NCBI RefSeq assembly: GCF_000321225.1 | Contig: NW_004451008.1 | Coordinates: 1,217,542 to 1,281,541 of the forward strand | Length of the DNA: 64,000 bases | Direction of reading: 5' to 3' | Source of the DNA: Odobenus rosmarus divergens | Lineage: Eukaryota > Chordata > Mammalia > Carnivora > Odobenidae | Shown here: positions 12,900 to 24,892 of the stretch, in pieces | How positions within the stretch are numbered: the first letter of the stretch is position 1 | Layout: each line of letters opens with the position of its first letter | Notes under the pieces: generated by a model | What the model was told of the DNA's origin: nothing | The model's input: the letters and a program-made list of their open reading frames with translations, nothing else | Database searches by the model: none | Made by a program: the position numbers and the translations under genes

Positions 12900-13035
12900 G
12901 ATCATCTTGTCCATTTTACAGATGAGGAAACTGAGGCCTAGAGATGGAAAATGACTTTTTCATGTCACAAAGATTCAGTGGCAGCCCCATCATCCCCAAG
13001 ACTAGAATCTGAATCTCTGGCCCCCTGATTGAGGC
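12900..13035 (-). mobile_element. MIR fragment
   Basis: CCATTTTACAGATGAGGAAA followed by CTGAGGCCTAGAGATG, the reversed MIR core. Confidence 0.8.
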
Positions 13036-15124
13036 TCTGTCCCTGCCCTGGAAATCTGCTACTTGGTCAGAGTGGCCCATTGCCATCTCCCACTCTACCG
13101 TGTCCATTCCCAGTAGCAAAGGTCTTTCTCTTTTCACTGAGGAGCATTTGGAAAGTCCACATGTCTCTTCTTAAGTGTCAAAGGTGACAGGTGTGTGATG
13201 GCCCAGTTCCAGTGACACACCTAGAAGACAACCCCTTCCCTCATCACATCCCACCTGTCCTCTGCTCAGAGGTAGGTCCGGGCCCACCTCAGACCTTCTT
13301 AATGATTCTACATACATGATCTGTGAAATCCCCTTGCCAGATATGCATGGTTCTTCCCAGGGCTACAAACATGCCCAGCTCAAAACTTTAATTCTATTCC
13401 ATTTTCTCCTTTAAGAAGGCAAAAGGGACAGGATGAAGGTGACATTGATGGCACCTTGATTTAGAAAGCAGTGAATCACAGGAAAACTTTGTAACACAGC
13501 ATCCCTGAGCAAGGCCACTGCAGCGCCCTTGACGCTGGGGCTGCGGGCAGGTTCCCTTCTGGCTGTAACTGAACCCATTCTCAGCTTCCTGGGGACTGGC
13601 AGGAGCCATGCTTTTACCTTACATGCGTTCTTCTCCACAGTACCCCAAGCCTCCCAGGCAAGATGATTCCAAATACAGCCAGTTCAAGGTTTCCATGTGA
13701 TCTTACTGCTTTGCGTGGTTCTAAATTCCCACAAACATAGGTTACATATACAAAGTATGCTAATAATAGTGGTGGGGAGCTGGGAGACCCTGGACCCCCA
13801 CTTCCCCTTTTCATCTCCAGCAAGGCTTTCCTCTGGGCTGGGCTGTTGGTGGACAGGCTAGCACTGAGTAGCAGCAGAAACCCAACAGCCCAGAGACTCT
13901 GGACCAGAAAGCGGGGCACCTCACTCCCAAGTGTTTAGGAATGTAAAATATAATCCCTTCCCTCTCTCCAGGACTCTTTCAGTCATTTAAATACCCACCG
14001 CTCTTACTAGGTGGGCTTCCCATCCACGCTGGGGCTTGCAGAGGAGACCCCTGTATGTAAAGTGTCTGAGTTCACTCAGGAAGGGGGCAAGGGGTGCCCA
14101 TCACTAAAATCACATTTTTATTGAAGAATAAAAGACTGGGACTATTCTGTTCTGTGGAGATTATTCAGGAAACTCATATTCGTGGGCAGAGCCAAAAAGC
14201 AGGGAATGCAGGAAAGAATGATTAGGGGATTCTGAGGATGAACCCTGCTCTCCTGTTTCTGAGAAAGTTGAGGAACTTTTGTCTGTCCTGCTTTAAGGAA
14301 AACATATGTGTGTACAAAACAGTTGATTTAATGCAACCTTGTCTCTGGCCCTGTCCCAACTCACACACATATCTTCAGCACCCCGAGAGTGTCCCATTGA
14401 GCATCTGTGAGGCCCCCCTCCTTCTAGGCGCCTGGTCCCCACACTGTACTTCAATCCTGACTCCTTACACTCTCTTTTCAAAATTATAGCCAGGGTGGTC
14501 CTGCAAAAACATAAGCCACATTAAATCAATTCCCTCGCAAACCCTTTCAGCAAAACCAAACCAAATGAAAACCCATTTGTATTCTCTACTGATGGCTGGG
14601 ATATCTTGATAGGCTATGCAGCATCTACCCGTGCTTTGTTCACCAGCATTAAGTACTATCACCTCTTGGGCTTGGGTCTAATTCCCCTATTTCCTCTTAA
14701 AGACTGAAAAATCCTGAAAATGAGGGAAGAGCAGAAATAGGCTAGGAATTCTTTGAGGTTATTAATTTTTATTTCCCACTGGCTAAATTGGGCCCGAGGT
14801 TCTCCTGAAAAGCACAGAGCTGTGATTTCAGCAGGGCCCTGCCAGGGTAAGGCCAGGGGATCCATCCAAGTCTGGCACAAGTGAGCAATTGGAGGAAAAC
14901 CAAAAAAAGCCCATGCAAGTCAACTGGAAATAAATGAGGCTTGGAAAATCTTCATTACCCGGCCTCCCCACCCCCCGGCCCAACATCTTCCCTTTAGGGG
15001 GCACTCTGCCAGCCAAGTTCCTAGATCTACATGCTGTGAAATCTGATCTGAATAACAGGAGGTAATATTGATGATGGTTAATAATTATTAAGCACTTACT
15101 TTGTGCCATACACTAGTCTTCTAA

Positions 15125-16470
15125 ACCCTTTCTACTCATCCATTCATTTATTTAGTCATTCAACAAATATTTATTGGGCATTTACTGCATATATAAATAA
15201 ACAAAACAGATGAATAAATCCCTGCCCTCCAGAGCTGACATTCTGGTGCAGGAAGACAGAACATATACCATAACTATAACGAACGGGTAAATTGCATTGT
15301 ATATTAGGAAGTGATGGACCTAGGTAAGGAAAAGGGAGTATTTAAAGGCAGGGATAAGTTTTATATAGTTGGTCCAGGCTCTGGAAGTGACATCTGAGTG
15401 GGGATGGATGTAGTAAGGAAGGGATCTATGTGGTTATCTGGGGTACCAATGTTCCAGGTAGAGGGAACAGCCAGTGCGAAGACTCTGCAGTGAGAACAAC
15501 CTGGATGCTCTAGAACCAAGGAGCCCCGTGGCTGGAGTGGAGGTGCCAGGGAGGATGGAAGGGATAAGGCCAGAGATGAAAGGGTTGGCAGAGGCCATGG
15601 AAGTCTTAGGGGGCCACTGTAAGGGTTTGGCTTTTTCTCTAACCAACTGGGAGGCACCAGAGTATTTGACTTACTGTGACTTACGTTTTACAGAATTTCT
15701 CTGACTGCTGTGTTGAGAATAGACTGTAGAGTGCAACGAAGAAATAGGGAGACTGCTCAGGTGTCTACTGCAATAATCTTGGTGAGAGATGGTGATAGAT
15801 CAGCAGAGAGGGTGAGAAAGGCTTAGATATATTTTAAATGTAGAGTCTTCTCTACATTTAGTAGGACTTCTTGGATCTGTGGTCAGAAAGGGAGGAATTA
15901 AAAATGAATATCAGGTTTCAGCCTGAGCCCCTGGGAAGAACAGTTTCCCTTAGCCAAGATAGAGAATGCTGGTGAGCAGGATTTTGGAGGAAGAACAGGA
16001 GGTCATTTTGGGACATGTGGTGTTTACTGGAGTGGGCAGTTGGGTATGTGAGCCTGGAGTTCAGGGGAGAAGGTCAGCTGGAGATATAAATTCAGGGGTT
16101 ATTTGGCACATAGGTGGTAATTAAAACCTTGAGCTTGGATGAGCTCACCCAGGGAGGTTGTGTAGATAGAGGGTGGACAGAGGACAGGGCCCTGGGGTCT
16201 CCCTCATCCTGGGTCTGGGGGAAGATGAGGAACCCCCTAGAAGAATGAGAAGGAACAGTCAGACAGGAAAGACAAAGCCAGGAGTGTGTTGTCCCAGAAG
16301 CCAAGGGAAGGGAGAGTGTCAAGGAGGTAGCAAGGACCCCCTGTGTCAAATGTCACTGGTGGCTCAGAGAGGAGCAAGACCTAGAATTGGCCTTTGGGTT
16401 TAGCCATGTGGAAGTCGTTGATGACCTTGACAAGAACCCTTTCTGTGGAGTAAAGGGCAGGCAAGCCTAG
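15125..16470 (+). repeat. Long ancient dispersed repeat (L2-like at its start), family not named
   Basis: It begins CATTCAACAAATATTTATTG and runs through GAGGGAACAGCCAGTGCGAA, TTACGTTTTACAGAATTTCT and GAAGTCGTTGATGACCTTGA. I recognise this order of words from other mammalian loci. Open frames in it are not real. Related pieces are at 37430-37800 and about 38510-40200. Confidence 0.55.
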
Positions 16471-16656
16471 TTTGAGTGTGTTTAAGAGAAAATAAGAGAG
16501 GAATTGGACACAATGAGTCCATCAACATGAGAATAAGCAGAGCAGGGGAAAATCAAGGCTATAGGAGAAAAAGGGGAGTACTGTTGGAACAATGCCATTA
16601 GGTAGTCTGAATAGGGTAAGAATCCAGTCACTTTAGGTCACGGAAGGGCTGGCTTT

Positions 16657-17108
16657 TGTCATAATTTCCTAGAGCTGCCATCACAAAGTACTGCAAACTG
16701 GGTGGCTTAAACAATGGAAATTCACGGCCTCACAGTCTTGGAGGCTAGGAATCCAAGGTCAAGGTGTTGGCAGGGTTGGTTCCCTCTGAGGTCTGTGAAG
16801 GAGAAACTGTTCCCAACCCAGTGATTTGCTGGAAATCTTTGTCATTTCTTGGCTTGCAGGCACATCACCCTGTCCATGTCTTCTAGTTCATATGGTGTTC
16901 TTCCTGTGTGCACGACTGTGAACGAATTTCCCCTTTGTAGGAGGACTCTAGTGGTATTGAATTAGGGGCCCACCTTACTCCAGTATGACCTCATCTTAAC
17001 TAATTACACTTGCAACGACCCTATTTCTAAATCAGGGCACGTTCTGAGGTGCTGGGGGTTAAGATTTCAACATAGAAATTTTTAGAGGGCACAATTCAAC
17101 ACATAATA
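16657..17108 (-). mobile_element. MLT1-type (ERVL-MaLR) LTR, - orientation
   Basis: In reverse complement it starts TATTATGTGTTGAATTGTG and ends with the GCTCTAGGAAATTATGACA tail. Inside is the ACTGGGTGGCTTAAACAA block seen on the + strand. Flanks GCTTT and GCTTC fit a 5-bp target duplication with one change. Confidence 0.85.
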
Positions 17109-17639
17109 GCTTCAGATAGAGGAGGGACGATATATCTTTAGTAACAGGAGAGAAGGTAGAGTACTTGTTTGAAAATGCTGGCAGGTTTAGAGACATATTT
17201 GTGAAAAGTCTGCGGGCGTGCCCTTCTGATTGCTTCCATTTTTTCAGAGATGTGGAAAGCAAGGTCATTAGCTGAGAGTGCCAGCAAAGGCAGATTGAGG
17301 AGAGGGGATGTTGTGACGCTGTTTCCAGCAGGATGAGAGTGAGGGGCTAAGGAAATAGAGCATGAGAGTTGGGCAACTTTATGGGCACACCTGTGGTCCG
17401 TGGTCCTCTTTCTAAAGCAGGGCAGTCAGTGTGGTGTTGAATTTTTCTCATGCTCCACTCAGCAGCATGGGGGCAGCAGGGAGTGTGGGGAGGGTTGGGA
17501 TTTCCTAGGACTGTGGTTTTGCAAAGCAAGTTCTGAGTGGGGGAGGAGGAAAGGGAGAAGGGAGTTGACAGCAAACCCAAGGAAGTTGTCCTGATAGACT
17601 GTGGAAGCAAAACTGGGTAAGAGGGAAGAGAGGACCCTA

Positions 17640-17750
17640 TGATTAATCCAATTTCACAGATGAGGAAAGTGAGGGATAGAGAAGTGAAATACTTCTGGGC
17701 GTTCAATCAGTGGCAGAATCAGAATCCAAACTCAGCTGTGCAGCTCAGAA
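17640..17750 (-). mobile_element. MIR fragment
   Basis: CAATTTCACAGATGAGGAAA and GTGGCAGAATCAGAATCCAA. Confidence 0.75.
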
Positions 17751-18099
17751 GACATGTACTTAGAGGCAGGACCAGAAAGGTGGGAGGACCGAGGCAGGAC
17801 AGAGGAGGCATCAGATTAGTTTGGGGACTGTTCTTTCCACTGACTCAGCTCATAACCATCCGTAACCATAAGCAAGGCAGTCCTGATCCCTGCAACATGA
17901 CATTCCATGATTCCAGTGGTTTCCTCTCTTTGGAGAAGGATCTTTTCTCCTTTATTCTGACAGATATTCTCTTTTATTTAGAATAGATAATCTGTTTCCC
18001 TACTACCCTCCCATCTTCACTTCCTTTCCTCTCTTAAATAAATATATATAGTGTTTCATTGTTCCCAAAATACTTTTATATATTCATTTTCACACGTAG

Positions 18100-18215
18100 T
18101 CCATGGCGATCCTACTATGGCAGTTATTGTTATTCCTATTTTCAAGATAAGGAAATGAGGTTTAGAATAATAAAGAGATAAGCCCAACAGCCAGTTAAGA
18201 GTAACCTGAGCTTCA
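18100..18215 (-). mobile_element. MIR fragment
   Basis: CCTATTTTCAAGATAAGGAA and ATAAGCCCAACAGCCAGTTA. Confidence 0.6.
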
Positions 18216-18221
18216 AATCTA

Positions 18222-18382
18222 ATCTTTTAATTTTTAAAAATTTTTATTTATTTATTTTTTTAAAGTAGGCTCCATGCCCAAGGTGGAGCCCAATCCAGGG
18301 TTTGAACTTATGACTCTGAGATCAAAACCTGAGCTGAGATCAAGAGTCAGCTGCTTAATTGACTGAGCCACCCAGGTGCCCC
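18222..18382 (-). mobile_element. Older Can-SINE (GTAGGCTCCATGCCCA subtype)
   Basis: It contains AAGTAGGCTCCATGCCCA and ends GAGCCACCCAGGTGCCCC. It lacks the long CT-rich region of younger copies. Confidence 0.9.
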
Positions 18383-19856
18383 TCTAAACCTTTAATTTTA
18401 AATTCAATTCTCTTTCTGTTTCCTAAGACACTTTCTTTAAAAATAGTGTTTTGCTGATTTTGAAGTAGGGTGAATAGGAGAGCAGGTGTATCGCTGACAT
18501 GGGAGAAGTTCAGGAACCTAGATTAGCACTCTTCTGGGATTCTGTAGAATACATTCAAGCAATAATTGTGGTGTCAGAGTAAATGACCACTCACATGCCT
18601 TCCACCCTTGACTGTGGGGTAAGTCAGGGAATAGATGTCTATGTTACTAGAAGACAGGCTGGTTAAATGGTTTAGTTATGAAGCACATGATTGTTCATAT
18701 CATATGTTGTATGGTAGGTGAAGTTGTCTTATTTGTTCTTGGGGCATTCTTTCTGTATCAACAAAAATGCTTCTGAAATATTTGGTAAAGATCCTCAATA
18801 AAGTTTATTCATTCAAATATTCAGTCATCCATTCATCAAATGTTTATAGAGTCCTTGCTACACATCTGGAATTATGCTAGGTATAGGATCCTTGCCTTAG
18901 GAAGTTCATAATCCATCAGGTAATACAGACCTGCAAACAAACAAATACTCTATCAGTGAGGTGAAGGGTAAGGTACTGCTAAGGAGCAAAGAGCTGGGAT
19001 TCACCGTCTGGGCAGGGGAAGGAAGGCTTCAAGATGGAGGTGACCCTGCAGCTTCTAGAGGAGTTTTCTAGACTGTGCAGGGGAATAATTGCACAGCCCT
19101 CCCCGAGACTGGTTCCTAGCATGGTATCCACACATACCTGTAATGACAGAACACCTACACACTAATACTTTCAGACAAGTGAAGAGCAGAATGATTTTTT
19201 TGGCTCTGAGCAGCCATGGAATTCAAGAGGAAGACATTGCTGTGACCAACATGATTATGGGCAGGAGGGAGGGCATAAGCAGGCAGAACTGAGGGCTCCT
19301 CTGAGCTTCTTGAATGACACCATAACTCCACCCAGGCTTGTGGTCAATCTTGAGTTCCTCTAGCCAAGAGACAAAGCCCACAGTCTTCCTGTTTCAGAAG
19401 GAAGTACAGAGGATTGGTATGGAGGAGACTCAGCCCACGCCCTGCTGACCAATGGATAGTTGGCCTACCCCTTCTCTTCCCTGAGCCCCACTTCATCAAT
19501 TATGGACCTGATATTGCTAATTATAAATTGGTTTATGAATGAATTCTTTTTCTTTATATGATTTTACGTTTTCTGTACTTTCCATATTTTCTACAATGAG
19601 AATGTCTTAATTAACTTTAAAATGTTCATGTATTCATTAACCTTAAAGAAAGTGAAAACGAAGGAATTGAAGTAAGTGCCTTCTGAGATCCATTCTGACT
19701 CAAAATATGATTTTAGAGTAATAGTAGAGACAGAGAAAATAAGCAGAGAGTTATGGCTTTTGGTGACAGTAATACACTCCCTTAACAATGCTCTTTCATA
19801 GTGCATTTGTGTGAAACACTTCACATACATCTTTTACTAGGTATCCTAGATATTTG

Positions 19857-19960
19857 TTATATATAGATATAGCATATATCTACGTAAATGTCTGTGTGGA
19901 TGTCTCTGTATAGATAGTATAGATATAGATAGATACATAGATAGGATATTGATATATCCC
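19857..19960 (+). repeat. Imperfect (TAGA/TATC) tract
   Basis: ATAGATAT and ATAGATAGATACATAGATAG words over about 100 bp. Confidence 0.8.
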
Positions 19961-20454
19961 CATAATAAGGATAAACAATAGAGGGAAGTGCTTAAGGTCC
20001 TTCTGACTGTGAATTAAGTTCTGTCTATATATTCCTCATCCATCTCCAAGCCCAGCACTAATGAAATTCAGAGAGGCATATTTACTCTTCATGTGAGCAT
20101 CAGCAATGTAATTCCCCAGATCTAGATGGTCTCAAGACCCACTGTTAGTGTTGTCCAACATCATCTTCTCCTTTTGCTGAGCCAAGCAGCAAGCTGAATG
20201 GGTGAGTGCCCTTAGAACAGTTGTGCCTCTGTGCGCTAGGGCCACAAGGCAGGGCAGTTCCTGTGACATCCAGGAGTAGCTGGAAGCCCCCACATCCAGA
20301 AGTCTGGCCACAGGCATGACTCATTGCCTAGAGCACATCCCACCCTCCCATCACAAGGCTCCAGTCAGATTTTGGTAAAGAAAAAGCACTCAGGTGTCCT
20401 TAAAAGCAATCTCTAATAGAAACTGGGCATGTTACCAAGAATTGCTGAAGATTT

Positions 20455-20622
20455 TTTTTTCTTTATTTGACAGAGAGAGAGAGAACACAAGCAGGGGAGT
20501 GGGAGAGGGAGAAGCAGGCTTCCCGCGGAGCAGGGAGCCCGATGTGGGACTCGATCCCAGGACCCTGGGATCATGACCTGAGCCGAAGGCAGATGCTTAA
20601 TGACTGAGCCACCCAGGCATCC
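20455..20622 (-). mobile_element. Can-SINE with 19-bp target duplication
   Basis: CAAGAATTGCTGAAGATTT at 20436-20454 is repeated at 20623-20641. The body reads from a T-run to a reversed head at CCACCCAGGCATCC. Confidence 0.95.
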
Positions 20623-20641
20623 CAAGAATTGCTGAAGATTT

Positions 20642-21560
20642 AAGGAAAACAAACATTGTATAAGAAAGGAACAAAATTCAACAAACAGAAGAATTAGCAC
20701 CCTGGGAAAGAGAAAATAGAATAAATAAAAATGGGGAAAATGTAATTAATATTTACACTTATGAAACAAGAATGGAATGTTCTGGAAAAGTACCAATGAG
20801 AGACCTTAGAAGTGAAAAAAAAAATGCTTGTTGAAGAAAAAGTCAATAAATGAGGTGGAAGAGCACATTTCTCTTCACGTTAATGAAGAGAAAATGAGTG
20901 TGTTGTGAGCTGTCCCTGAGCAATCCTGCCAGCTCTTAGAGCAGAAGGATCAAGAAAGAAAACATCTAGAGGAAGTTCTGATTACTTGGAGGAAAGAGTC
21001 AGAAGTCCAATATCTCTGTGATAAAAGTTCAAGATGGAGAAACTAGACCAAATGAATTAGAGAAAATCAGAGATTTCATAGAAGAAAATATCCCAGGGCT
21101 GGAGAAAGATACATGTTTAGATTGAAAAGACACTCAGGCTTCTGAGAAGAGTGGGGAAAAAAAAAAAAAGTCAACCCTAGACACATCTTAGTGAAATTCT
21201 GGAAAATGAAAGGGAAATAAAAGCCAAACACAATCTAAAAGCTATCAGAAAGAAAACAGATGATCTACAAAGAAAAAAGAATCAGATCAACAACAAGCTT
21301 GTGATTGTCGATAATGGCTAAGAAATAATGGAATAATATGTTAGGAAAGAAAATGATTTTGAGCCTGGAATTCTATACTAACCCAGATGATCATTAAAAT
21401 GTAAGGTCAAAATAAAAGCATTTTAGACATACAAAGTCTGTACAGCAACTCTCAGTATAAGAATTTCTGAGAGCTCCTGTCTTTCAAAAGGAAAAAACAA
21501 AAACAATAAATACAAGAGAAAGTTATTGCAGAGAGAAACATTCTTGAGAAAAGAAACAAA
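20642..21560 (+). mobile_element. Old L1-related (HAL1-like) LINE fragment
   Basis: A-rich sequence with words such as CAGGGCTGGAGAAAGATACA and GAGCCTGGAATTCTATACTA that I associate with HAL1/L1M elements. It contains an A-run (21155-21168). No intact frame remains. Confidence 0.5.
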
Positions 21561-21947
21561 GATAATTTAAAAATAAATCTTAATAATTGTTAGCTATTAA
21601 AAAATTCAGTATTATGCTAGATCTCAAATCCAAAATGATCCATATGTATAATGTGGGGAAGATGAGGTTAACATTTTTGTTACAAATAGGGGGAAATACA
21701 GATACGGTTCAATTTTGGATTATAGAAAAACAGATTTATTGTATAGTTTGTACCGCAGCACTAGGGTGAATTACTTTCAGAGTTTGAAAGGAAAGTCAGC
21801 AAGTTACATATAAAAGAAAAAAAAAAGACTCTGCCATCAAAATGGAAATAGCAGTCTTAGCTAACACCTCAATCACTGAGTAACTCCTTAATTTCCCTCT
21901 AACACCTACTGGTTGACTGTTTAACTAAGAGTAAGGATGGAGTTGTG

Positions 21948-22320
21948 ACTCTCAAGCTTTGCTGCACATTAGGATTAGCTGGATTATTGTTTATGACTCT
22001 CAATAGCAGGCTCCCCTGCATATTAATAAGGTCAGAATCTCTGGGGCAGGACTCAGGAGTCAATATTGTTTTTAAAACTCCTCAGGATGAGGCGCCTGGG
22101 TGGTTCAGACGGTTAGGCGTCTGCCTTTGGCTCAGGTCATGATCCCAGGATTCTGGGATGGAGCCCTGCTTTGGGCTCCCTGCTCAAGTAGGGAGTCTGC
22201 TTTTCCTTCTCTCTCTGCCCCCACCACTCGTATGCCCTCTCTCTTTCATATAAATAAATAAAATCTTTTAAAAAATAAAATTCCCCAGGTGATCCAGTGT
22301 GAGTTTGCTAAGGTGACTGA
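21948..22320 (+). mobile_element. MER5-type fragment interrupted by a SINE
   Basis: GCTGCACATTAGGATTAGCTGG before and CCCCAGGTGATCCAGTG after the SINE at 22089-22278. Confidence 0.7.
22089..22278 (+). mobile_element. Can-SINE nested in a MER5-like fragment
   Basis: Head GAGGCGCCTGGGTGGTTCAG, tail AAATAAATAAAATC. MER5-like sequence continues on both sides. The flanks AAAACTCCTCAGG and AAAATTCCCCAGG are a diverged target duplication. Confidence 0.92.
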
Positions 22321-22924
22321 CTGACGGTGGGGAGGTTCTTGCACCCTCTGACATTCATCTTGTCCATCTCCGTGCTGTAGGAGTTGATATGGACAAACAC
22401 TATGGGTCCTGCCAGAGCTGAGACGCTCCAATTCTAAAGTCCAGTTCAGAAAGAAGAGAATGCACTTACTTCCTTCTGAAATGTACTACATGGGACCCAT
22501 ATGAGTACAGAGCTCACATCTTCCTGGTTGTCAGAACTGGCACCCATGTTGTTGCTCTCTCTGCATTGTTGTAGACAAACCTGACCCCCTTCTCATTAGG
22601 AGCTTGTTATGTGGCTGCCCACAGCCACAAGGCAAAAAGCCTATCAAGACCTTTTTGACCTATAATAATGGTTAGCACCCTTGCTCGGCACTGCTGCTGG
22701 TCCCAATGGCAAGCCTTCCCAAGCCTGAAATACCTTCTCCCCTCCTCCCTGACTATTCAGGACATACTCAGCTTCTCTAGGAAGATACTGCTTCTCTCAG
22801 CTCATTGTCTTGGCTCCTAGGTAGATGTCAACTTCTTATTTGCCATTTCTTTTTAACATCTTCTAAATACTTGTTTGATTTTAAGTCTAATATTATGAAG
22901 AGGCATCTAAGCCTGCAGTCTTTG

Positions 22925-23048
22925 TTTTTTGTTTTTTGGGGGTTTTTGTTTGTTTTTTAAGTAATCTCTGTGCCCAACATGGAACTTTAACTCATGACCC
23001 CAAGTTCAAGAGTTACGTGCTCTATTGACTGAGCCAGCCAGGCGCCCC
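22925..23048 (-). mobile_element. Older short Can-SINE with perfect target duplication
   Basis: AAGCCTGCAGTCTTTG at 22909-22924 and 23049-23064. The body has the AAGTAATCTCTGTGCCCAAC motif of the older subtype and ends CCAGGCGCCCC. Confidence 0.93.
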
Positions 23049-23069
23049 AAGCCTGCAGTCTTTGAATGC

Positions 23070-23560
23070 ATTCCCACCATAACCCACCAGAGTGTAGGTT
23101 AGTCTTCTGGACGTCTTCTCCTCTTTGACATGGTGAAATCCAAATGCTTTTGCATGACATCCATAAACTCCTCAATCTAGCATTCATCAACCTCATGAAA
23201 AGCCACTTTCTCTGCCTTCTGGTTAAATTCATTTTCCAGTCATGTCTCTAAGGCTCCATGCCTTCATGGCTGGGAGAGCATGCTACACACACAGGCTCTC
23301 CACTAACCTCCTCTGTGAAGCACTCTTGGCGCCACAGTCAGAATTGAGTTCACCTGCCTTTGTGCTCCCATACTACTGTTTTCCTCTCTCCATGATGGAA
23401 GTCATCACTGCGTATTATAATTGCATCTGTGTATGTCAGTTTCTCTTACTAGACCACAAGGAACTGGAAAACAGTACTGTTCTCCGTCTTCACCCATGAC
23501 GACTAGAGTGCCTAAGGTTTAATACTTACCAGATGAATGAATGAATCGATGAGTGAAATG
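23070..23560 (+). mobile_element. L2-like LINE 3' end
   Basis: Text typical of L2 3' regions (CCTCTGTGAAGCACTCTTGG), ending in the (GAAT) tail AGATGAATGAATGAATCGAT. Its first base range is uncertain. Confidence 0.55.
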
Positions 23561-23604
23561 ATTCTAGACCCTAACTCACCTGGCAAAACAAAGATCTTGT
23601 GCTT

Positions 23605-23765
23605 GGTCAAGTATCAGGATTAACATGAGAGTTTGTTGAAATCCTTATTCCCAGGCTTCAGTCCATAAAGGTTTTGATTTGGACCAGGGTAAGACTTGGC
23701 AATCTGCATTTTCACAAAAGCCTCCATGGATGAGTCGGATTTGTCAGTTCTGGGCACTTCTCAGA
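23605..23765 (+). mobile_element. MER5-type fragment
   Basis: Words ATCAGGATTAACATGAGAGT and GCAATCTGCATTTTCACAAA in MER5 order. Diverged. Confidence 0.5.
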
Positions 23766-24119
23766 GCCTTGGGGATTTTCCTTGGGAAATGATGTGTTTT
23801 TGCCATTTTCCCAGTGCCTGCAGTCCAGAGCACCGGGGCTGGTGATGGGTCTGTTTGGTCTCTCCCTTCCCAGGAGGGCCCAAGAGGCCAGCTACCCCTC
23901 CAGCATGCTCACCCCAAACGAAGAAGAGTCTTTACAGCTTAAAACTTCCTACGGGCTGTGCCCTGACTGAAGCAGACCTGTGCCCACACAGGTACGCACA
24001 GTCATGGAGCCCACCCAGACAGCAGATTTGCATTTTGGCTAACTTCTAATCCAAGAGGATCTGAGGCAAATAGAGCAAAACTTTGCTATCAGGGTCCTGT
24101 CATCCTCTTACTTTCTGAT

Positions 24120-24470
24120 GTGATTGACAGCCCGGGTGTGAGCAGTCTGCTTTTCAGCCTCCATCCTCCTCTAAATGAATATTGATGCTGTGTTTACCTT
24201 TAATTAATATTCATTGCATAAAGGAATTACACTCATTCACTTTTAATTATATCTTTCTTGCATAAACAGGCTTTTAATAACAGATTTTCCAGGGTGGAAA
24301 AAACAAGCTGTCTGCCCCCAGCCTTGTCTGGTGCCAGAGAAGCCACCTCTGCGATTGATAAAGGGGGTTTCAATTTGTTACTTGGTGCAATGGGAGGAGC
24401 TGTGGGTGGAAAGTTAGCCCCTCGAAGTTCTAGCTCCAGTTCTGCCATAGCTATTGTGGGTTCTTGGGCT
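24120..24470. promoter_or_regulatory. Candidate conserved regulatory element, AT-rich
   Basis: No repeat recognised. It is dense in transcription-factor-like words: TGTTTAC and ATAAACA (FOX type), TTTAATTAATATTCATTGCATAAA and TTTAATTATA (homeodomain/POU type). Conservation itself is not shown. Confidence 0.35.
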
Positions 24471-24674
24471 AATTCCTTCCCCCTTGTGCTTCCCTGTCAT
24501 ATCTGAAATGAGGTTGCACCAGATCAAGTGTTCTCGCCTATGGCTGCATATTGGGATCATCCGGGGGGAATTACTGAATGATGCCAAAGCCCAGACCATA
24601 TTCGAGATGAAATAAAACAAAGTCTCCATGGGCTGGCCCAGCTGGCCCCAGTATTTTGTTAGAAGAGTCTCAGA

Positions 24675-24878
24675 TGGGGCACCTGGGTGGCTCAGTTGTT
24701 AAGTGTCTGCCTTCGGCTCAGGTCACGATCCCAGGGTCCTGGAATCGAGCCCCGCATCGGGCTCCCCACTCAGTGGGAAGCCTGCTTCTCCCTCTCCCAC
24801 TCCCCCTGCTTGTGTTCCCTCTCTCTCTGTGTCTCTCTCTGTCAAATAAATAAATAAAATCTTAAAAAAAAAAAAAAA
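24675..24878 (+). mobile_element. Can-SINE (subtype with GCTTGTGTTCCCTCTCTC)
   Basis: Complete head, CT-rich middle and long A-tail. Flanks AGAAGAGTCTCAGA (24661-24674) and AGAAGATTCTCAGA (24879-24892) differ at one base. Confidence 0.95.
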
Positions 24879-24892
24879 GAAGATTCTCAGAA

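Larger units (their letters stand above)
11200..15124. other. Gene-free DNA
   Basis: Contains the small L1 end (11803-11903) and a MIR (12900-13035). An open frame on the - strand (13614-13919) begins with a hydrophobic, signal-like stretch but starts at GTG, so I do not call it. Confidence 0.55.
17109..20435. other. Gene-free DNA with MIRs, one SINE and a TAGA tract
   Basis: MIR fragments at 17640 and 18100, SINE at 18222-18382, L2/MIR-tail-like words at 18800-18920 (TTCATTCAAATATTCAGTCA). No exon found. Confidence 0.55.
21561..24119. other. Gene-free DNA with MER5, L2 and SINE copies
   Basis: Apart from the listed elements nothing is recognised. L2-like words also occur at 22700-22830. 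Confidence 0.55.

Noticed and set aside
13614..13919. Open frame on the - strand with a hydrophobic, signal-peptide-like N-terminus
   Set aside because: The first codon is GTG, a stop lies a few codons upstream with no ATG between, and there is no family likeness or splice support.
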